From positions 248,001 through 312,000 of the forward strand of contig JAOCPU010000025.1 in the NCBI GenBank assembly GCA_035772785.1: 64,000 nucleotides of DNA, written 5' to 3'. Origin of the DNA: Phlebiopsis flavidoalba (Eukaryota; Basidiomycota; Agaricomycetes; Polyporales; Phanerochaetaceae). Of this stretch, positions 1 through 12,100 are shown one piece after another; within the stretch, counting starts at the first letter, position 1, and every line of letters begins with the position of its first letter. Under the pieces are notes generated by a model. The model was not told where the DNA came from, searched no databases, and saw only the letters and a program-made list of their open reading frames with translations. Position numbers and translations under genes: made by a program.

Positions 1-1287
1 GTCTTATCCAAGAGGGAGTCCTTGTACGCCTGACCAAGGATCGCGTCAGGGTTAGCCACCCCGCGTTATTTGGGGTGCGTGGGGTTGGCCATGAAGTCGT
101 TGTAGAGAGAGACGGGCGTGCGCTTTTTGAACCATCTTGCCGTACGGGCTGTGGAAGACAGGGTAGTCGATGTCAGTCGAGCGAGATGGAAGCGAGCGAG
201 GCTTCGCCATTGGCAGCACCATTGCCGTTCAGGCTCGAGACCTTCTTCGCCTTAGCGTGTTTCTGGCGGAACGCAGAGTAGGCAGCACGTCGACTGCAGA
301 GATGTAGGAGGTAATGGAGAAGAGAGGGCCATCGACTTCTGGGTACTCGGAGTCGAGCTTGGGCTTGTACCCCCCCCCCTCCCCTCCCCCCCTAAAGTCG
401 TCTACGCGCTGTACCATGTGAGTACCGCGAATGGCTGTGTCCGTCAATGTCGGTTAGTTGGATGTTGATACCCCACGCGGGTTCAAGCGAGGCACAACAG
501 AACTTACGCTCAAGAGCCAGGGGAGCGTTGGGGCCAATCAACATCGCGCAGGCACCGGCACCACCGGTGCTTATGGGCGGCCACTGCCCTCAGCGTAGAT
601 GGCAAATATCGCCCCCACACATCCCCGAAGAATGCTCCAATGTTTTCTGTTATAGACAACAAGCGCGTTGCGGCCATCCCCCAAGACGAAGACTCGACCC
701 AGTTGACGGCGTTGAAGAGAGCGGCCGTGTGTGTGGAGCCGTAGCACGCGTTTTTTTCGAGTCAACACCCTCGACGTTCGGTGTTTGGACAGCTGTACTG
801 CCCCCCCCCAGCGAAACAAGTCCATCAGGAAGGTCTTGCTCGCCTTTGACAGATCAAACAGCGGTCTCAGTTCCAACATCAATGCGGACCAATGGATTTC
901 GGGTCGATGTCGTACTTCTCGAGCAAGTTTGTGAACAGCTACAGTAGATTAACTGTCGTGTCCTATGAAAGGGTCGCAGGGCTGCTCACCGTGTGAGAAG
1001 AAAGAGTTGATATCTTCCCGGTCGTCACAGCACGCCATGTACTTTCTGTCCGAGACCAATAGTGTATTTTCCCTTTCGAGGACGCCATCGAACTCCTCGA
1101 GCTCCTCCTCCGAGATGCACTGCGGTCGGCGTCAGAAAAAACGGATGCTACCCGCGAACAGTTTATAACTCACGTCCTGCGGGGGGAAGTACATCTCCAT
1201 GGGTGCAATAATTCCAACATCCTTGGGACGAGGAGGGAGGAACAACGTCGTGCGTGGTAGCCGTTTGAGAGGTAAGGGGATAGTCAT
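1..1287 (-). CDS. Hydroxymethylglutaryl-CoA synthase, 3' part beyond the window
   Basis: This enzyme condenses acetyl-CoA with acetoacetyl-CoA to HMG-CoA, an early step of the mevalonate/ergosterol pathway in the cytosol. On the minus strand the pieces occur in the family order: RPKDVGIIAPMEMYFP (about 1243-1190), ISEEELEEFDGVL (about 1115-1075), MACCDDREDINSF, the active-site segment NACYGST with the nucleophile Cys codon at 746-744, ALFNAVNWVESSSW, DIAIYAEGSGRP (about 610-571), YKPKLDSEYPEVDGP (about 370-325) and FHSPYGK near 150. The start ATG at 1287 opens a frame that runs straight into the conserved N terminus and a GTGAGT intron donor. Several frame breaks and a G-rich insertion (370-393) interrupt the frame. 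The C-terminal third lies outside the window. The identification is firm; the intact status is uncertain. Confidence 0.9.
370..393. repeat. C-rich homopolymer block inside the HMG-CoA synthase frame
   Basis: A run of ten C, then T, CCCC, T and more C lies exactly between the codons for Asp-Phe and Tyr-Lys-Pro of a conserved motif, where the family has no insertion. On the gene strand it reads as Gly/Glu codons. A sequencing or assembly artefact is the simplest explanation. Confidence 0.7.
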
Positions 1288-3019
1288 GGTGGGTGGTAAA
1301 AGGAGGAAGAGAGATTGGAGGAGTGATCGACGGCACTTGCGGTTTTAAATAAACAAAAAATGGGGATGAGACGATTTTACGAAGACCCTGGTCAGTGGTG
1401 GTACGATCCACAATTTCCATCACCCCCGAGATTTCGATTTTCAACCAGCCAATTGCGCGCATCCCGCTCTCGGCCTATCTCCAGGTGGAACGAGTTAGAG
1501 TTTGTATTGCCGAGGTATCCAACACGTCTGACCGATGTTTTGACCCTGGTCGACTCTTGCATTGACGAGCGACCTCTGCACGTCGCACCACCAAAAGGTC
1601 ACAGCGCCAACACCGTTTTCTTCATTCTAGCTCACCTCCACGTATGTCGGGGACAGCTTTGAAACAGTTTCCGGTATCATTCTTCTGTGCAGAGTTTGTC
1701 CGCTGACCATGCTGAAGATTGGAAACTTAGAAACATGCAGGTTGCCTGCCCTCCACAAGCGTGGGCAGTGCAGTCATAAGCGGACTTTAAACCAGGTCAC
1801 GCTCGTACTTAGTACCTGATCAACAGAGGTTCAATGTCCGCTTACAGCTCGCGTTACGACGCCTTGACTGACCCTGACACGAGACTCTGAGCACCCTTGG
1901 CTCGGAACCAGTCTACCAAAGGTGTGTGCCTTCGCAAGCACAATTCGAGACCTAGCTAAAGCCATTATCTCCGTAGTGGATGCCGGGACCACGTTGTACA
2001 TAGATGCACACGACTCCTGTGCGTAATTCGACCGAAGGTAGCTTCGGACGTTATGTACATCGAACGACTATACTTGGAGAAATGTGATACACATGGCCTA
2101 GATATCACCCCCGCGTGATGAAGGATTCTGAACACGCTTTTCCACGTCACTGATACACGAGCAAGTTCAGGACGAATTCCACGCAACGAGGGCTGAGCTC
2201 AATGGGCTTCTCACCGTGAACTACGTATTTCGGTGTCGGGAGCAAAGAGTCGACATGTGAGTATGTGAGTTCTGTTATGTGTCCTCATTGTTGCAGTGCG
2301 CATAAGTACCTTCTGACTTGCGGATTTGCCTCAGCAGCAGTGCTCCCAATGGCTCATCCGTTGCCGGAGAAATCGCGACGAAAAGAGAGTGGTCCTTCGC
2401 GGGACGTCGCCCGCCCTTTTGCGTTCGAGGTGCGGTGTCATGTTATTGTTTTTCCGTGTTCATGTCCATACATAATAGTGGTAGGCTCGAGCGATGATTT
2501 CGTTTAAATTGTGGTGAGAGATTGAGAAACAGCAGGATAATTTCGGACGTTTTGCGACGACCATTCCGGTTTCCGCTTTGCCAACACCACCCAGAAACCG
2601 CCTTCGTCCCGCGTAAAAGTCGAGTGTGTATGCTTTTTTACGGTCTGGGACAACTCAGATGATAGTCTATCGCGAGGTGCGTTCAATTTTTAAAACATAC
2701 CTATTACAGGCACCCATCCTCCCAAGACTACTTTCACCAGCAGAACGTTTACATACTCACCGAAGGAATGGAAAAAAACCCAGGCAACAGGGTGGTTTCA
2801 CCTCGAACCGTACAGATCGAAGCCACTTGGTCCCGAATTATTCACGAAGAGGTCCGTGCCAGTAAGCTGTTGCACCAGATGGTACTGTTTTGTCTTCATC
2901 TCACCTCAGCGAACTTGCTCTGACGCTTGTATACGAAGTTCAAGAGGCTTCTCGTGTGGCGGCGATCATTGAACATTGAGCGTTCATGTACCTCAGTCGT
3001 ACGCGCTTAAAACTCCAGG

Positions 3020-3024
<5 letters not shown>
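1288..3024. other. Intergenic stretch, no gene recognised
   Basis: Upstream of the HMG-CoA synthase start. The short ORFs here (for example 1360-1662 plus, 1965-2186 minus, 2626-2865 plus) show no family motif and no consistent intron structure. The first few hundred bases presumably include the HMG-CoA synthase promoter, but I see no clear TATA box. Confidence 0.5.

Positions 3025-3064
<40 letters not shown>
3025..3064. repeat. Uninterrupted 40-base A tract
   Basis: Forty consecutive A residues, the longest homopolymer of the window. No retroelement ORF or target-site duplication is evident beside it, so a retroposon tail, a nucleosome-excluding poly(dA:dT) tract and a read artefact all remain possible. 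Confidence 0.95.
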
Positions 3065-3066
<2 letters not shown>

Positions 3067-4090
3067 TCATTTGAACATTGCCGCCAGCAGAACATAAACT
3101 TGGACGTCGCTATCACCCTCGTCTTCGTACGCGGAGCTCCTTTGACATTGACTATGGCGCGCAGTATAGTCACACATCATAAACGTCGCTCTTTTCCTAG
3201 ATTTAGCTCCTGTATCTCCTTGCGTGGGTCAATCTGCGGCTTCAATGGTTCCTTCCGTTATCTCTCAACACGAGGCGGAAAGCCACGTCTGGGCATATTG
3301 TGCGTATGTTGTTGCCCCCGGTCTAGGCCACATATTCTTACGGTCGTTTAGTATTCGTTCGCGTCTTCGGCGCTCCTATTTGTACTCGGTTACAATTGTA
3401 CATATTAGCACTAGCTTCACGCGAAGAGCTGTTGTGCTACTGCCATATTAAATTTAATATTGGTGTCTTCGACTGGCGCCGTCGTCCGAAGGTCGGCTTG
3501 TGATTCCAGCGAAGGCAGCGGTCCGCGCTCTGGCTTGAGAGATGATAGGTATGGCGGTGTCGTGAAAGCCCCGCCGCGCCGCCGCGCAGGGTGACCGTCT
3601 ATGGAAGACATAATGATCGAAAAACCTCCGGGGTGTCGGGCGAGGGTGCAGGCAACAAGTCAGTTTTACGTTACCGCACGTGCGACTTACAAGCTAACGT
3701 TGTTGAGAATAACGTCGTGTCTACTTGAGCGCGTACTTGCCCCCGGCCAGGGGGTGCTCGTAGCAAACAACAAGCGTGTAAGTGGCACCTCAAGTCTGCT
3801 TCGACTGCAGTTGGTGCCATTCATATTTTTTTGGCGAGAAAGCATGTTGAGGCCCATCGACTGTCTGAGTTATCCGAGCTCTGGTCTATTTTTTTCCGCT
3901 TTTTTGAAGGATGTCTCAATGCCGTTGCTCATATTTGCCCCGAAGCTGTGAAACGTTTTGTACATAAAGACATCCGCTTTCGTGTCAGAAAGACCGTTTT
4001 TATGTACCACCGCCCGTTTCTCTACGGGACCTCACTTTAGCCCAATCTACGCCTCGAAAGGCTTTTTCTCGGCACTGTGCCTTTGGCATC
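3065..4090. other. Intergenic stretch, nothing recognised
   Basis: Only short ORFs without motifs occur here (such as 3601-3951). A perfect 7-base inverted repeat begins at 4091 and marks the edge of the repeat-rich element that follows. Confidence 0.5.
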
Positions 4091-4917
4091 ACTTCGGGTT
4101 GATCCGAAGTTACTTCAAGTTAGCGGAGTTTGCCAAACGTACTTCGACGTACTTCGACGTACTTGGGCGTACTTGTGAGCTTAAGCATGCGTAAAGTAGC
4201 TTCAAGTACATCCAAGTACGTTCCAAGTACATCCAACTTCCAAGTACATTCCAAGTACGCTCAAGTAGACCCAAAGTCCTCCGAAAACTTTGCGTACATG
4301 ACCAACCTCTTCCTTGCCTGATCAAGGGCACGCGCACCTCAACCTCTACGGCATGGGCTGGCCTACAGTGTCCAAAATAGCTTCGACGCCGTCCCAACGC
4401 AGCATGACTTGCTTGTAGCTTGTGGCAGCCAACTTGTCGTTGCTTCGACGCATTCCGACGGTGTGCTTCGGATTGAAAACTCCGCTTTACTTGCGCTTAC
4501 TTACGCTAAACTTGTGCGAGCCTCATTCGAACTCCGCCGACTTACACTCACTTGGATTGATCTCCGCAGCACTTGTAAATAGTGCGATGCGATTAATTTA
4601 TTCAATATTATTCTCGAATACAAGATTATACCTATCGTCTACAGTATAATATGTCCCTCTGATACATCCCACTCTGCAATCCTGGAGCACTACATATGCA
4701 TTATTGCTCGACGCATCGAAGAAAATGCAAAGAAGTATGGGACAAGTATGGTCAAGTACTCTCAAGTACGCTCAGGTGTGCTCAAGTACACCAAGTACGC
4801 TCAAGTATATCCACGTTACTTGCACGCGATTACGCTAGCTTAAGTAGCTTAAGCTACTTACGCCTGGCTTAAGCGACCGCAAGCAAGCCCAAGTATACTT
4901 AAGTAACCTGCCCAAGC
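4091..4917. mobile_element. Non-autonomous DNA element with AAGTA/TACTT repeat arrays
   Basis: The left flank (4091-4160) carries repeated TACTT units in one orientation (for example three CGTACTT units spaced about 11 bases apart from 4138). From about 4205-4265 and again at 4735-4805 the same word appears inverted as CAAGTAC, over a dozen copies in total. The outer edges mirror each other: GTTACTT near 4109 and AAGTAAC near 4901. A perfect 20-base palindrome, TAAGTAGCTTAAGCTACTTA, sits at 4841-4860, and a 7-base stem ACTTCGG/CCGAAGT lies at 4091-4110. No transposase ORF is present. Dense subterminal repeats of this sort are known from hAT, CACTA and KDZ-type elements; the superfamily here is not determined and no clean target-site duplication was found. 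Confidence 0.6.
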
Positions 4918-5398
4918 TAAATTGTTAACCATCCCGTCTGTCGGGCAGAGAGCTAAGCGCGCTCCGTCTTCAAAGTGCTCCTCGACGCTCAGCAATTTGC
5001 CGGACACTCTCGACTCTGGTCGTCTCTGCAGCATCGCCCGCTAGTCAACCACAATGATGACTTATTCAGTTATTCTCTTTTGTGTCGAGAGCCCATATTA
5101 CTGAACGAAGATCCTGCATATGGTCAGATAACAGGCGTCGTCAGCTAACAGTTATTATCGTCTGCATATTAAGCGTGTGTATGGTGGTTTCTATACTGTA
5201 AGACGCTCCTTCAGCCAGTGTTTATTGACATGTGCTGTGTAGATATGCCTTGATCATGGTGTTGAGAAAGTTTACTGCGATCATCGTCATCGGCATTTGG
5301 GTCCCTGACCGTGTGTGCTGTGCTCCGGCCAAGTACATAAGTGTGAGGCGTAATGCACATGTTAATCTAGTCCCATACCTTTTCGGAGTGTCATCTCG
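4918..5398. other. Upstream region of the glycine-rich-domain-like gene
   Basis: No ORF with recognisable content. It presumably contains the promoter of the gene starting at 5399; no obvious TATA element. Confidence 0.4.
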
Positions 5399-8003
5399 AT
5401 GGACGTCAAGGAGAAGACAGACTGGGACCAAGAGTCCCAACCTCCCGCATATTCCACTACGGACATGACGTCGAGCAACCACCCCGCCTACACGCCGCCG
5501 ACATCGTTCTCTATTGGGTCAAAGACGTTGACAACTCCCCCTCGTACAGGTCCAGGCAACTCAATAGGCCCACTTGGCTCTGTTGAAGGCATTTTAAGAG
5601 CCTCCGGTCTGTGGTCGAGACGACGGGAAGTTTGCCTCGTTTTAAACCAAACAGTGCAGAACCTAGATCCCCAGCAACGGTGGGCGTTGGTTTTCATTGG
5701 ACTCGCCGTCGACAGGTTCGTAATTCAATGCGATAACACCTGAATAAACGAATAAGCTTTCGTAGATTCCAGAACTGGGTCAAAGTTGTTCGGACAGGTA
5801 GCTTGGAGCCGTGGTTGGATCAAGAGTTGCCCCCCTCTCGACGTGCTTCATGGTATGGCATGCGTACATGCTTAACCCTTCGTGAGTGTCAGTGGAGCTC
5901 TGTGGCATCCCAATATAATACCCCGACCACCACAAGCTGGTACGCCCGAAGACTGTACGCGCATGACCGCAGTGAGCTCGCTGAAAAATCTCCCGGATCG
6001 GCTGCTCCGTAGTCGATAGTGAGACCCCCGCATTTATTACTGTGCTTCCTTTTCTCTAATGCAAGTGCATGTGTAGGTTTCTTTAGGAGACATTTCCTCT
6101 TTTGTTCCATCCCTGAACTCCCAGGAACGCATGGGACCCAGCAGACGGGCACGCTGTTTTGACCCATTCGCTGCCGCTGCCTTAGCTGAGACGCGTATCA
6201 TCGCGTGTCCCAAGTGTCTGAATGGTGTGTCCGTGCGTGAGTAGGCCGCTGGAAGATGGTTTTTTCTCGAAATGCCGCAGCTCACGGAACGACACAGCCT
6301 ACGTATCGGCCGCAGGCGACGGATACCCTCCAATCCAAGTTTGCGGCCGTCTGCACGGCGTGCAACTTCGGGATCAACAAAGGAAACCTTGCCACATTGA
6401 AGTTTGTCCGCGACCTTGTGCTCGACCACAGAAACCAGAGAGACACGCAGACATACGGTCTGGGCGTGTACATGGCGTAGGTCCTCGCCTTCGATATTTA
6501 TCACGGCAAAGCTAAGATGAACCCACGCAGGGGTACCGTGCGAACTACCACCAGACCAGTGGTCGAATCCGTTGGTAGTTTGTTGAACATCAAGCTTCAT
6601 GCCGTTTTCCCGCCTCCGGGTGGTGAGGACCGTGAGAAGGTGGGCACTATGGGTTGTCTCCACACTTTCCGTGAACAAACTGCTCCCACGAATACCCAGG
6701 CGAGCAAGCTAGAATGGACGAAGTCAGTCATGGCAAAGGTTGAATATTCTATGGACAAGTTGCAGAAGGATGCATCCCCCGCGTTTGTTGGGACTGGGCC
6801 GCAGGTGAGCAATACCTCGATCTCATATTTTGCTGCTCTCTAAACGCTGTTCTAGATCTCGACGAGTATTAGTGCATACGTGGATGATAAGCCCTTCTCT
6901 GTCGAGCTGGTTGGCGCCGTCATTAGACAATGCTCGTTCATAGACAAGATGCATCTCTACGGGTGGACTTAGCCTGGCGCCTTTGATCGGCAGGAAGATG
7001 AAGTTGTGTTGCAGCATGCCATCGCACGATACCATGCGTAGGCTAAACTCAACTTCATAAGCGTAGAGAGCTGCTGACCCTTTGGTATAGATTCTTGGAC
7101 TTGATGGCTTCAACTCCGTCGGCATTCTACGTGCCGACCACTTGACATTGACTTAGCATGGCACACCCACCAGCTGAAAGGCAAAATCTATGAGGATAAT
7201 TGCCTGTCGTATATCAAGCGATACGTGATCAGTGAGCACCGCTTTCGTCTGCACAGAACTTGCGTTCATATAGTCTCCAGTGACGATAAAGTAGAGGAGA
7301 ACCATCTGGCGACATCGTTCGACATCACTTGCCGCGCTTGGGAGGGCCCGTTTCCAAGTCCCATACACTCACTGTGGCTGCCCCCTGCCTGGTGATACCT
7401 CTGGGGACAAACGCTTTGTCCCGCCTCAAGCGACGCCTCAGCATCTCAGGTCCCGACAGCAGCGCACTCATCCCCCACGGCGTGCCGATGCGCTCGCCGC
7501 GACACACGCGAGCGAGCACAACTCTGTCTATCTCGGAGCACGAGACCGACGCCCACCCAAGTGCGGGTCCGCAGGGTGCGCGAGGAAGAAGATGCGGAAG
7601 CGCCGCCTGCGCGACGAGGAGCTCGTGCGCAAGGGCTAAGCTCGACCGCGACTGGTGCTAAGCGCGCAGGAGACGGCCACCAGGTGGCATTCCTGTACCC
7701 GTCGTTCCATTCTATGCGCCGCCCATTTGGGGGATGTGTCGCCGCGAGCGCGTGCGGAGTCGGTACGGGGATTGGAGGTTCCCGCATGTGCGGCGGTGAG
7801 TATAGGAGCGCCATCGTCCCCCAAGTGTGCATTCATTTGACATGTGTCATTCCAGGGAGGCAGGAGCTTGTAGTGGTGGTGGATGCGGTGGCGGCGGAGG
7901 ATGCGTGGTGGAGGCGGAGGTTGTGGCGGCGGCGGTGGGTGTGGAGGAGGGTGGATGCGGTGGCGGTGGCGGGGGAGGAGGCGTAGGTTGTGGAGGCGGC
8001 TGA
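5399..8003 (+). CDS. Glycine-rich domain-containing protein-like (GRDP/DUF1399 family)
   Basis: A member of a fungal and plant family of unknown biochemical role. Translation starts MDVKEKTDWDQESQPPAY. After a first intron (donor near 5715) the order is FQNWVKVVRTGSLEPW, then PLDVLMVWHAYMLNP (about 5828-5882), WYAEDC (about 5938), CPKCLNGVSV (about 6208), FAAVCTACNFGINKGNL (about 6340), FVRDLVLDHRNQRDTQTYG, then FSVELVGAVIRQCSFIDKMH (about 6895) and the second signature FLDLM...LDIDLAWHTHQLKGK (about 7093-7190) with KVEENHL. These two WHA/WHT-bearing blocks are the hallmark of the family. The last exon (from about 7862) encodes a Gly/Cys-rich tail ending at TGA 8001-8003. Several introns use GTGAGT. 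At least three extra bases (a C run near 5831, one near 5848, one near 5949) break the frame. An AATAAA-like signal follows at about 8127. Confidence 0.85.
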
Positions 8004-8126
8004 AGGCACAGAGTTAGAGTCTGGATATTGTGTTCACGTACTTGTATATTCGTAACGAGGGCGTTAATGTATGTCTAGTATGTAAGGGCACAGACGGGAC
8101 TGGTGACACCAGTGAAAGACGAGACG

Positions 8127-8138
8127 AAATAAAATAAA
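8127..8138 (+). terminator. Putative polyadenylation signal of the GRDP-like gene
   Basis: AAATAAAATAAA lies about 125 bases after the stop codon, in the expected position for 3' end formation. Inferred from sequence and position only. Confidence 0.5.
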
Positions 8139-8604
8139 GGTGGGCGGTCGGACCCGAGGGTGAACAGTGTTCTTGAATGCTGTGTGATCCTGCTTTGTTT
8201 ATGCTTGACTGTGTCTTTGACTCTGGTGAGACGCGCTATACTGCGTCGGGGGGGACGCGTTAGAAACGCCTACACTAACGTCAACTTTCTACTCTCAGTG
8301 AGTCTTTTGGGGTTGGGGGGGGGGGGTGGGGGGGTGGAGGGGTGGGGCAGTTTTTTGGCTTTCAGTATTGTGGCCGCGGAGACCCAATCCTCGATTTTCT
8401 TGTACACGAACGATGAGGGACGAAGTGGCTCTCAGATTATCGAATTCTCGTCTTGTCCACACTGCATAAATAGTGTGTCACTGTATGCGCATATACCCGA
8501 ATTTACAATCTGTTCAGTTGTTTCGTTAAGACAAGGCTTTGATTATTTGAATGTCCATTGTTAGCAAGTGTGATGAGGGCGTACACATCAACGCACGACA
8601 CAAA
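8139..8604. other. Intergenic stretch between two converging genes, with a G-rich tract
   Basis: Lies between the 3' ends of the GRDP-like gene and the VPS9 gene. Within it, 8309-8346 is strongly G-rich with G runs of up to twelve, able in principle to form a G-quadruplex on the plus strand. The ORF at 8160-8564 has no recognised content. Confidence 0.5.
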
Positions 8605-11231
8605 TCATGTTCCACTGCTCATCTCCAATAGAGCCTCGATGCTCTTCCCGAGATCGCACGTCGTTCGCCTCAAGCACGATATCCATAATCTCTGTGTCCA
8701 TGGTCGGGAAAATCTGTCTTAGCGTCTCGCGCGACGCGTTTGCAGCACTTTCGTGTACTCGGTCAATTTCGGCTTTGCATGCCAGCAATGTCAGAGGTGT
8801 GGTGTCGGCGCACGAGAGTCGTGCGGTGTACGCGCGGGCGACTGGAAGTCGAGTTCGGACTGTCGTGGCAAAGTTGTTGGGCTCGAGGTACGTGCAGTGT
8901 GCTCCTTGACTGTTGAGATGGTCCGATTGCGAGCGGTCTGTTCGTTGGAGGGGGCCGCGGTCTCGATGGAGAGTCCTCGTACGGAGCCGAGTCCCAGTCG
9001 TACGGAGCTTGTAGCGCGGCGGGGTGAAGGTACTCGTCGTACACGAGGTTTGTACGGCGCTCGTGTTGCTGAGCAGACATCGAGCTATCCGAGCCAGGGG
9101 TCGTTGGGCGTGAAACTGGACGAGACGCTAGGGCGCGACGATCCCTGTTCGTCCCTTCCAACGTCGAATGGTGCGAAATTTGGCGAGCGACTCCTCAGCC
9201 TCAACCAGCAATCGCCACGATCGCGTTTAGAGGTTTGGAAATCGTGTCTCCTGTCTTTTGCAAGAGTTCGTCGAGCATCTTCGCTGAATTGCGCGGGACA
9301 GGCAATGCAAGGGGCTGGGCTGATTCTTCACCCGTATGCGATGAGGGTGGAGGCATCGAAGGACTAGGCATAATTGGACTTTCCGTTGGGGCTTGACACG
9401 GCTGGAGTCTGAGGTGCGGTGCTGGGAAGACTGTGAATAGCATCCTCGACGTTTCCTAATACGTCCTCAGCAAACAACGCACAGAGAATATGTAAGCACC
9501 AACCTCTCGAACTCCTCTTGGGTAATGTGCGATAACGAATGTGTGATCCAAGCTTTCTATAAACGAAACTGCACCCATCTGGCGACGGTCTTAGTAAATC
9601 GAAGTCGAAGATCTGTTTGAGCACTTACGAGACTGGACAAATAGTATCCGGCTTCGCTTTGTAGTTTTGCTGGATTTCGGAATCTGTTTATGAATCTAGC
9701 GGCTATGAGAGGGACACTATTGATTAGAAGGTATACTTGCTTTACTCCACATTGGAGAGCAGATGGTCCGGATTCGCCTTGAGAACCACGTAAATTAAAA
9801 GATGGTATGAAGCTATCAGCGCCCTCTTCCGTACGCATGTGCCTAAGGAGACCTGTACATGGCAAGATGTGGGATACTTCCGGTTAGATCAAGGTAGCAA
9901 GCTGAATGTACGGCAGCGGACCGAATATGACCTTGCAGGAGTTCAGGATACAGATGAGCTTATCTCGTGGGGCTTTGTAGTGGTTTATCTTGAGTAGTTC
10001 TTCAAAAAAAGGTGAGTGATGTCGCTTGGTTTGGCGGGAAATATGGCAGACCTTGCTGTGCAAACATCAGGAACCCTTCACTGCTGGGACTATCCGGTAT
10101 ATCTAGATGATGAGGTTCTACCCACTTGAAGAGTGCTATCCGCTGGGATAGTACCCTATCGCGCTCTAGGTCGTCCGTAGTGATAGGCCGTGGAGGGATC
10201 ATTCGTGCCAAACCTGAGGTGTGAATGTGCTGATTACGTTATGAGGCATGGTGCAATACATGAACATGCACCACTCACTAATCGTAAAGACGGTTCATGA
10301 CTAGCTTCTCAATGCCCTCCATGGCATTATCAAACTCCGAATCAGAAAACGTTCCGCCAGATATCGGTCTCCCTCATCTTGCCGGAGATGAAACTGTGGG
10401 CATGCCTATTAGCGAGAAAGGCATGATTCCACAACGACACTTACAGTCAGGAAATCATTAATCAACTTGACTTGGTCCGTCACCGTAAACGTGCGCTTTG
10501 CCAAAGTTACTCAAGAATCTGAGAGAATTCGTTATTACGCGCATATAGTCAAAAATACAAACATACGAGCGCAGATATTTAGCTACAGGTTACAGCGGGT
10601 TTCAGCTTCATCTGATCGAGGAACTTCTGGAAGTCGAAACGGCGGCGGTTCACCACTTGCGTTGCCAGATCTCGAACTTGGAGTACTTCGCCCGCTCAAG
10701 GAGGGAACTTCGACGGTGGTAGGCAGTTGCTGCTGAGACGCAAAACGAGGAGAGCGTGGCCGGGGATGGCACACAGCGGCGGCAGTGTCCAAGGAGCGGG
10801 GCCGAGCGCGTGACGTTAAAGGCAGGGCGAATGTTCGCGCTAATGCAGCCAGAGAGGGAAAAGATGACAAGGGGGACGTATCGGACGAGGAGGTAAATGG
10901 TCGGGGTGCTTTGCAGGAGGCGGTGGTGGTATTTCCTCTGGCTCTGGTAAAGGTAAGGGTGCGGTGGGGGCGGAGGTGGATGAGATTCTGAGGTCTCCCA
11001 TGCTTCCTTCGCTGCTTGTTCTTCGTGGCTGGCGAGTGGATCGAACTCTTGCAGTATGTCGGGTCGTGCCTGGGGCCTCTCCGACTCAGACCCCGTCTCT
11101 ACCTCCGCAGCGAGACCCTCTGCAACAGTAGGATCTAGGATAGCCGTATCGTCAACCTTGAAGGAATGTTTACGAGCATGGTCTACGAATCCGATATCTG
11201 GGTTTCGGGTTGTGAAATTAGTATTTGCCAT
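8605..11231 (-). CDS. VPS9: VPS9-domain protein with C-terminal CUE domain (Rab5-family GEF)
   Basis: Family role: a guanine-nucleotide exchange factor for Rab5/Vps21 in endosomal trafficking, with a ubiquitin-binding CUE domain. Read on the minus strand it starts MANTNFTTRNPDIGF at 11231, followed by an acidic/proline-rich linker. The conserved blocks are GTFSDSEFDNAMEGIEKLV (about 10355-10300), RDRVLSQRIALFKWVEPHHL (about 10170-10110), LLKINHYKAPRDKLICILN (about 9998-9945), GADSFIPSLIYVVLKANPDH (about 9820-9765), and FRNPAKLQSEAGYYLSSL (about 9680-9630). These are typical of a VPS9 domain. A Ser/Pro-rich region follows, and the last exon has ETLRQIFPTMDTEIMDIVL (8730-8675), a CUE signature, ending at the stop 8607-8605. 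A single extra base after EAND shifts the annotated frame; correcting it gives the CUE ending LGKSIEALLEM. Multiple short introns are evident. Confidence 0.85.
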
Positions 11232-12100
11232 GGATTCGGCTCAGCCACGGGGGAGTTTGTTCACTGAATCGGAAGACAGGGTATGAGGATCGAAAGAGCT
11301 GTTTCGCTGTCTATGTTAGCTGGCTCAGACCTAGCGTTCATAAGCGTGTTCAGGGGGAGTCTTGCTATACAAGGCAGAAGTCGTGGATGTCAGTGGAAGC
11401 AGTTTGGCCAACTTAGCGCGAATATCTGCGCCGCACCAAAGAGCGTCGGCGCAATCAATTGATCACGTGCCGCGCCTTCTAATACCTACTACTGCCTACT
11501 ACACGCTTTTCCGCCTATGCTTCACCAAAGCTGTCCTCATTTCCCAGTCGCGCTTGTCCATGTAAACGGTGTAACTCCCACGACCTAGATACTTCTGTAT
11601 AGCGTTTGGCATCCAGAGTCCCACGAAGTCGCTTGGTGAGAAGCCGACTCACTCAACTTTGCGGTGGGGCGGAAATTCAGAATCTGAGCCACAGATTGCA
11701 TTGGTGCTAGTGCGCGCTGCTAGGTGGCTACTGTTATGCGTTTAAAGAATACTTATAGTCCACGCTATATAAAGTGTGGGGAAGAGCTCTGTAGGTTGCG
11801 AGGGCGTATTCGCCTCGCCTCCATGTGCTTCTGCTCCAGACCGAGAAGTAAAGCGTCACAACGCAAAACGCGTCAGCCGCACGACACGGTGCTGTCAGCT
11901 AATAAGGTCTTACTGAAACGTAAATAATACTGGGGAACTTCTTAGATATTAGCGCCAGGTCTGACTCGCAAAAAAACTGAAAGGTTACCCTGTTCCTCGC
12001 TTCTCTGCCGACGCAACTCGGGGTTCTGAACCCCGTCGATCCTCGCCGCGAAACCAAAGAAATTTTATTGGACCTGTGGCGCCGTTTCAAATTTCCCTAG
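11232..12100. other. Divergent intergenic region between the VPS9 gene and F-box copy A
   Basis: Holds the upstream regions of two divergently transcribed genes. Short ORFs (for example 11362-11565, 11724-11927) have no motif. No repeat or RNA gene seen. Confidence 0.45.

Noticed and set aside
8753..9367. 204-codon plus-strand ORF
   Set aside because: Antisense to the VPS9-CUE gene, whose minus-strand frames carry the conserved motifs.
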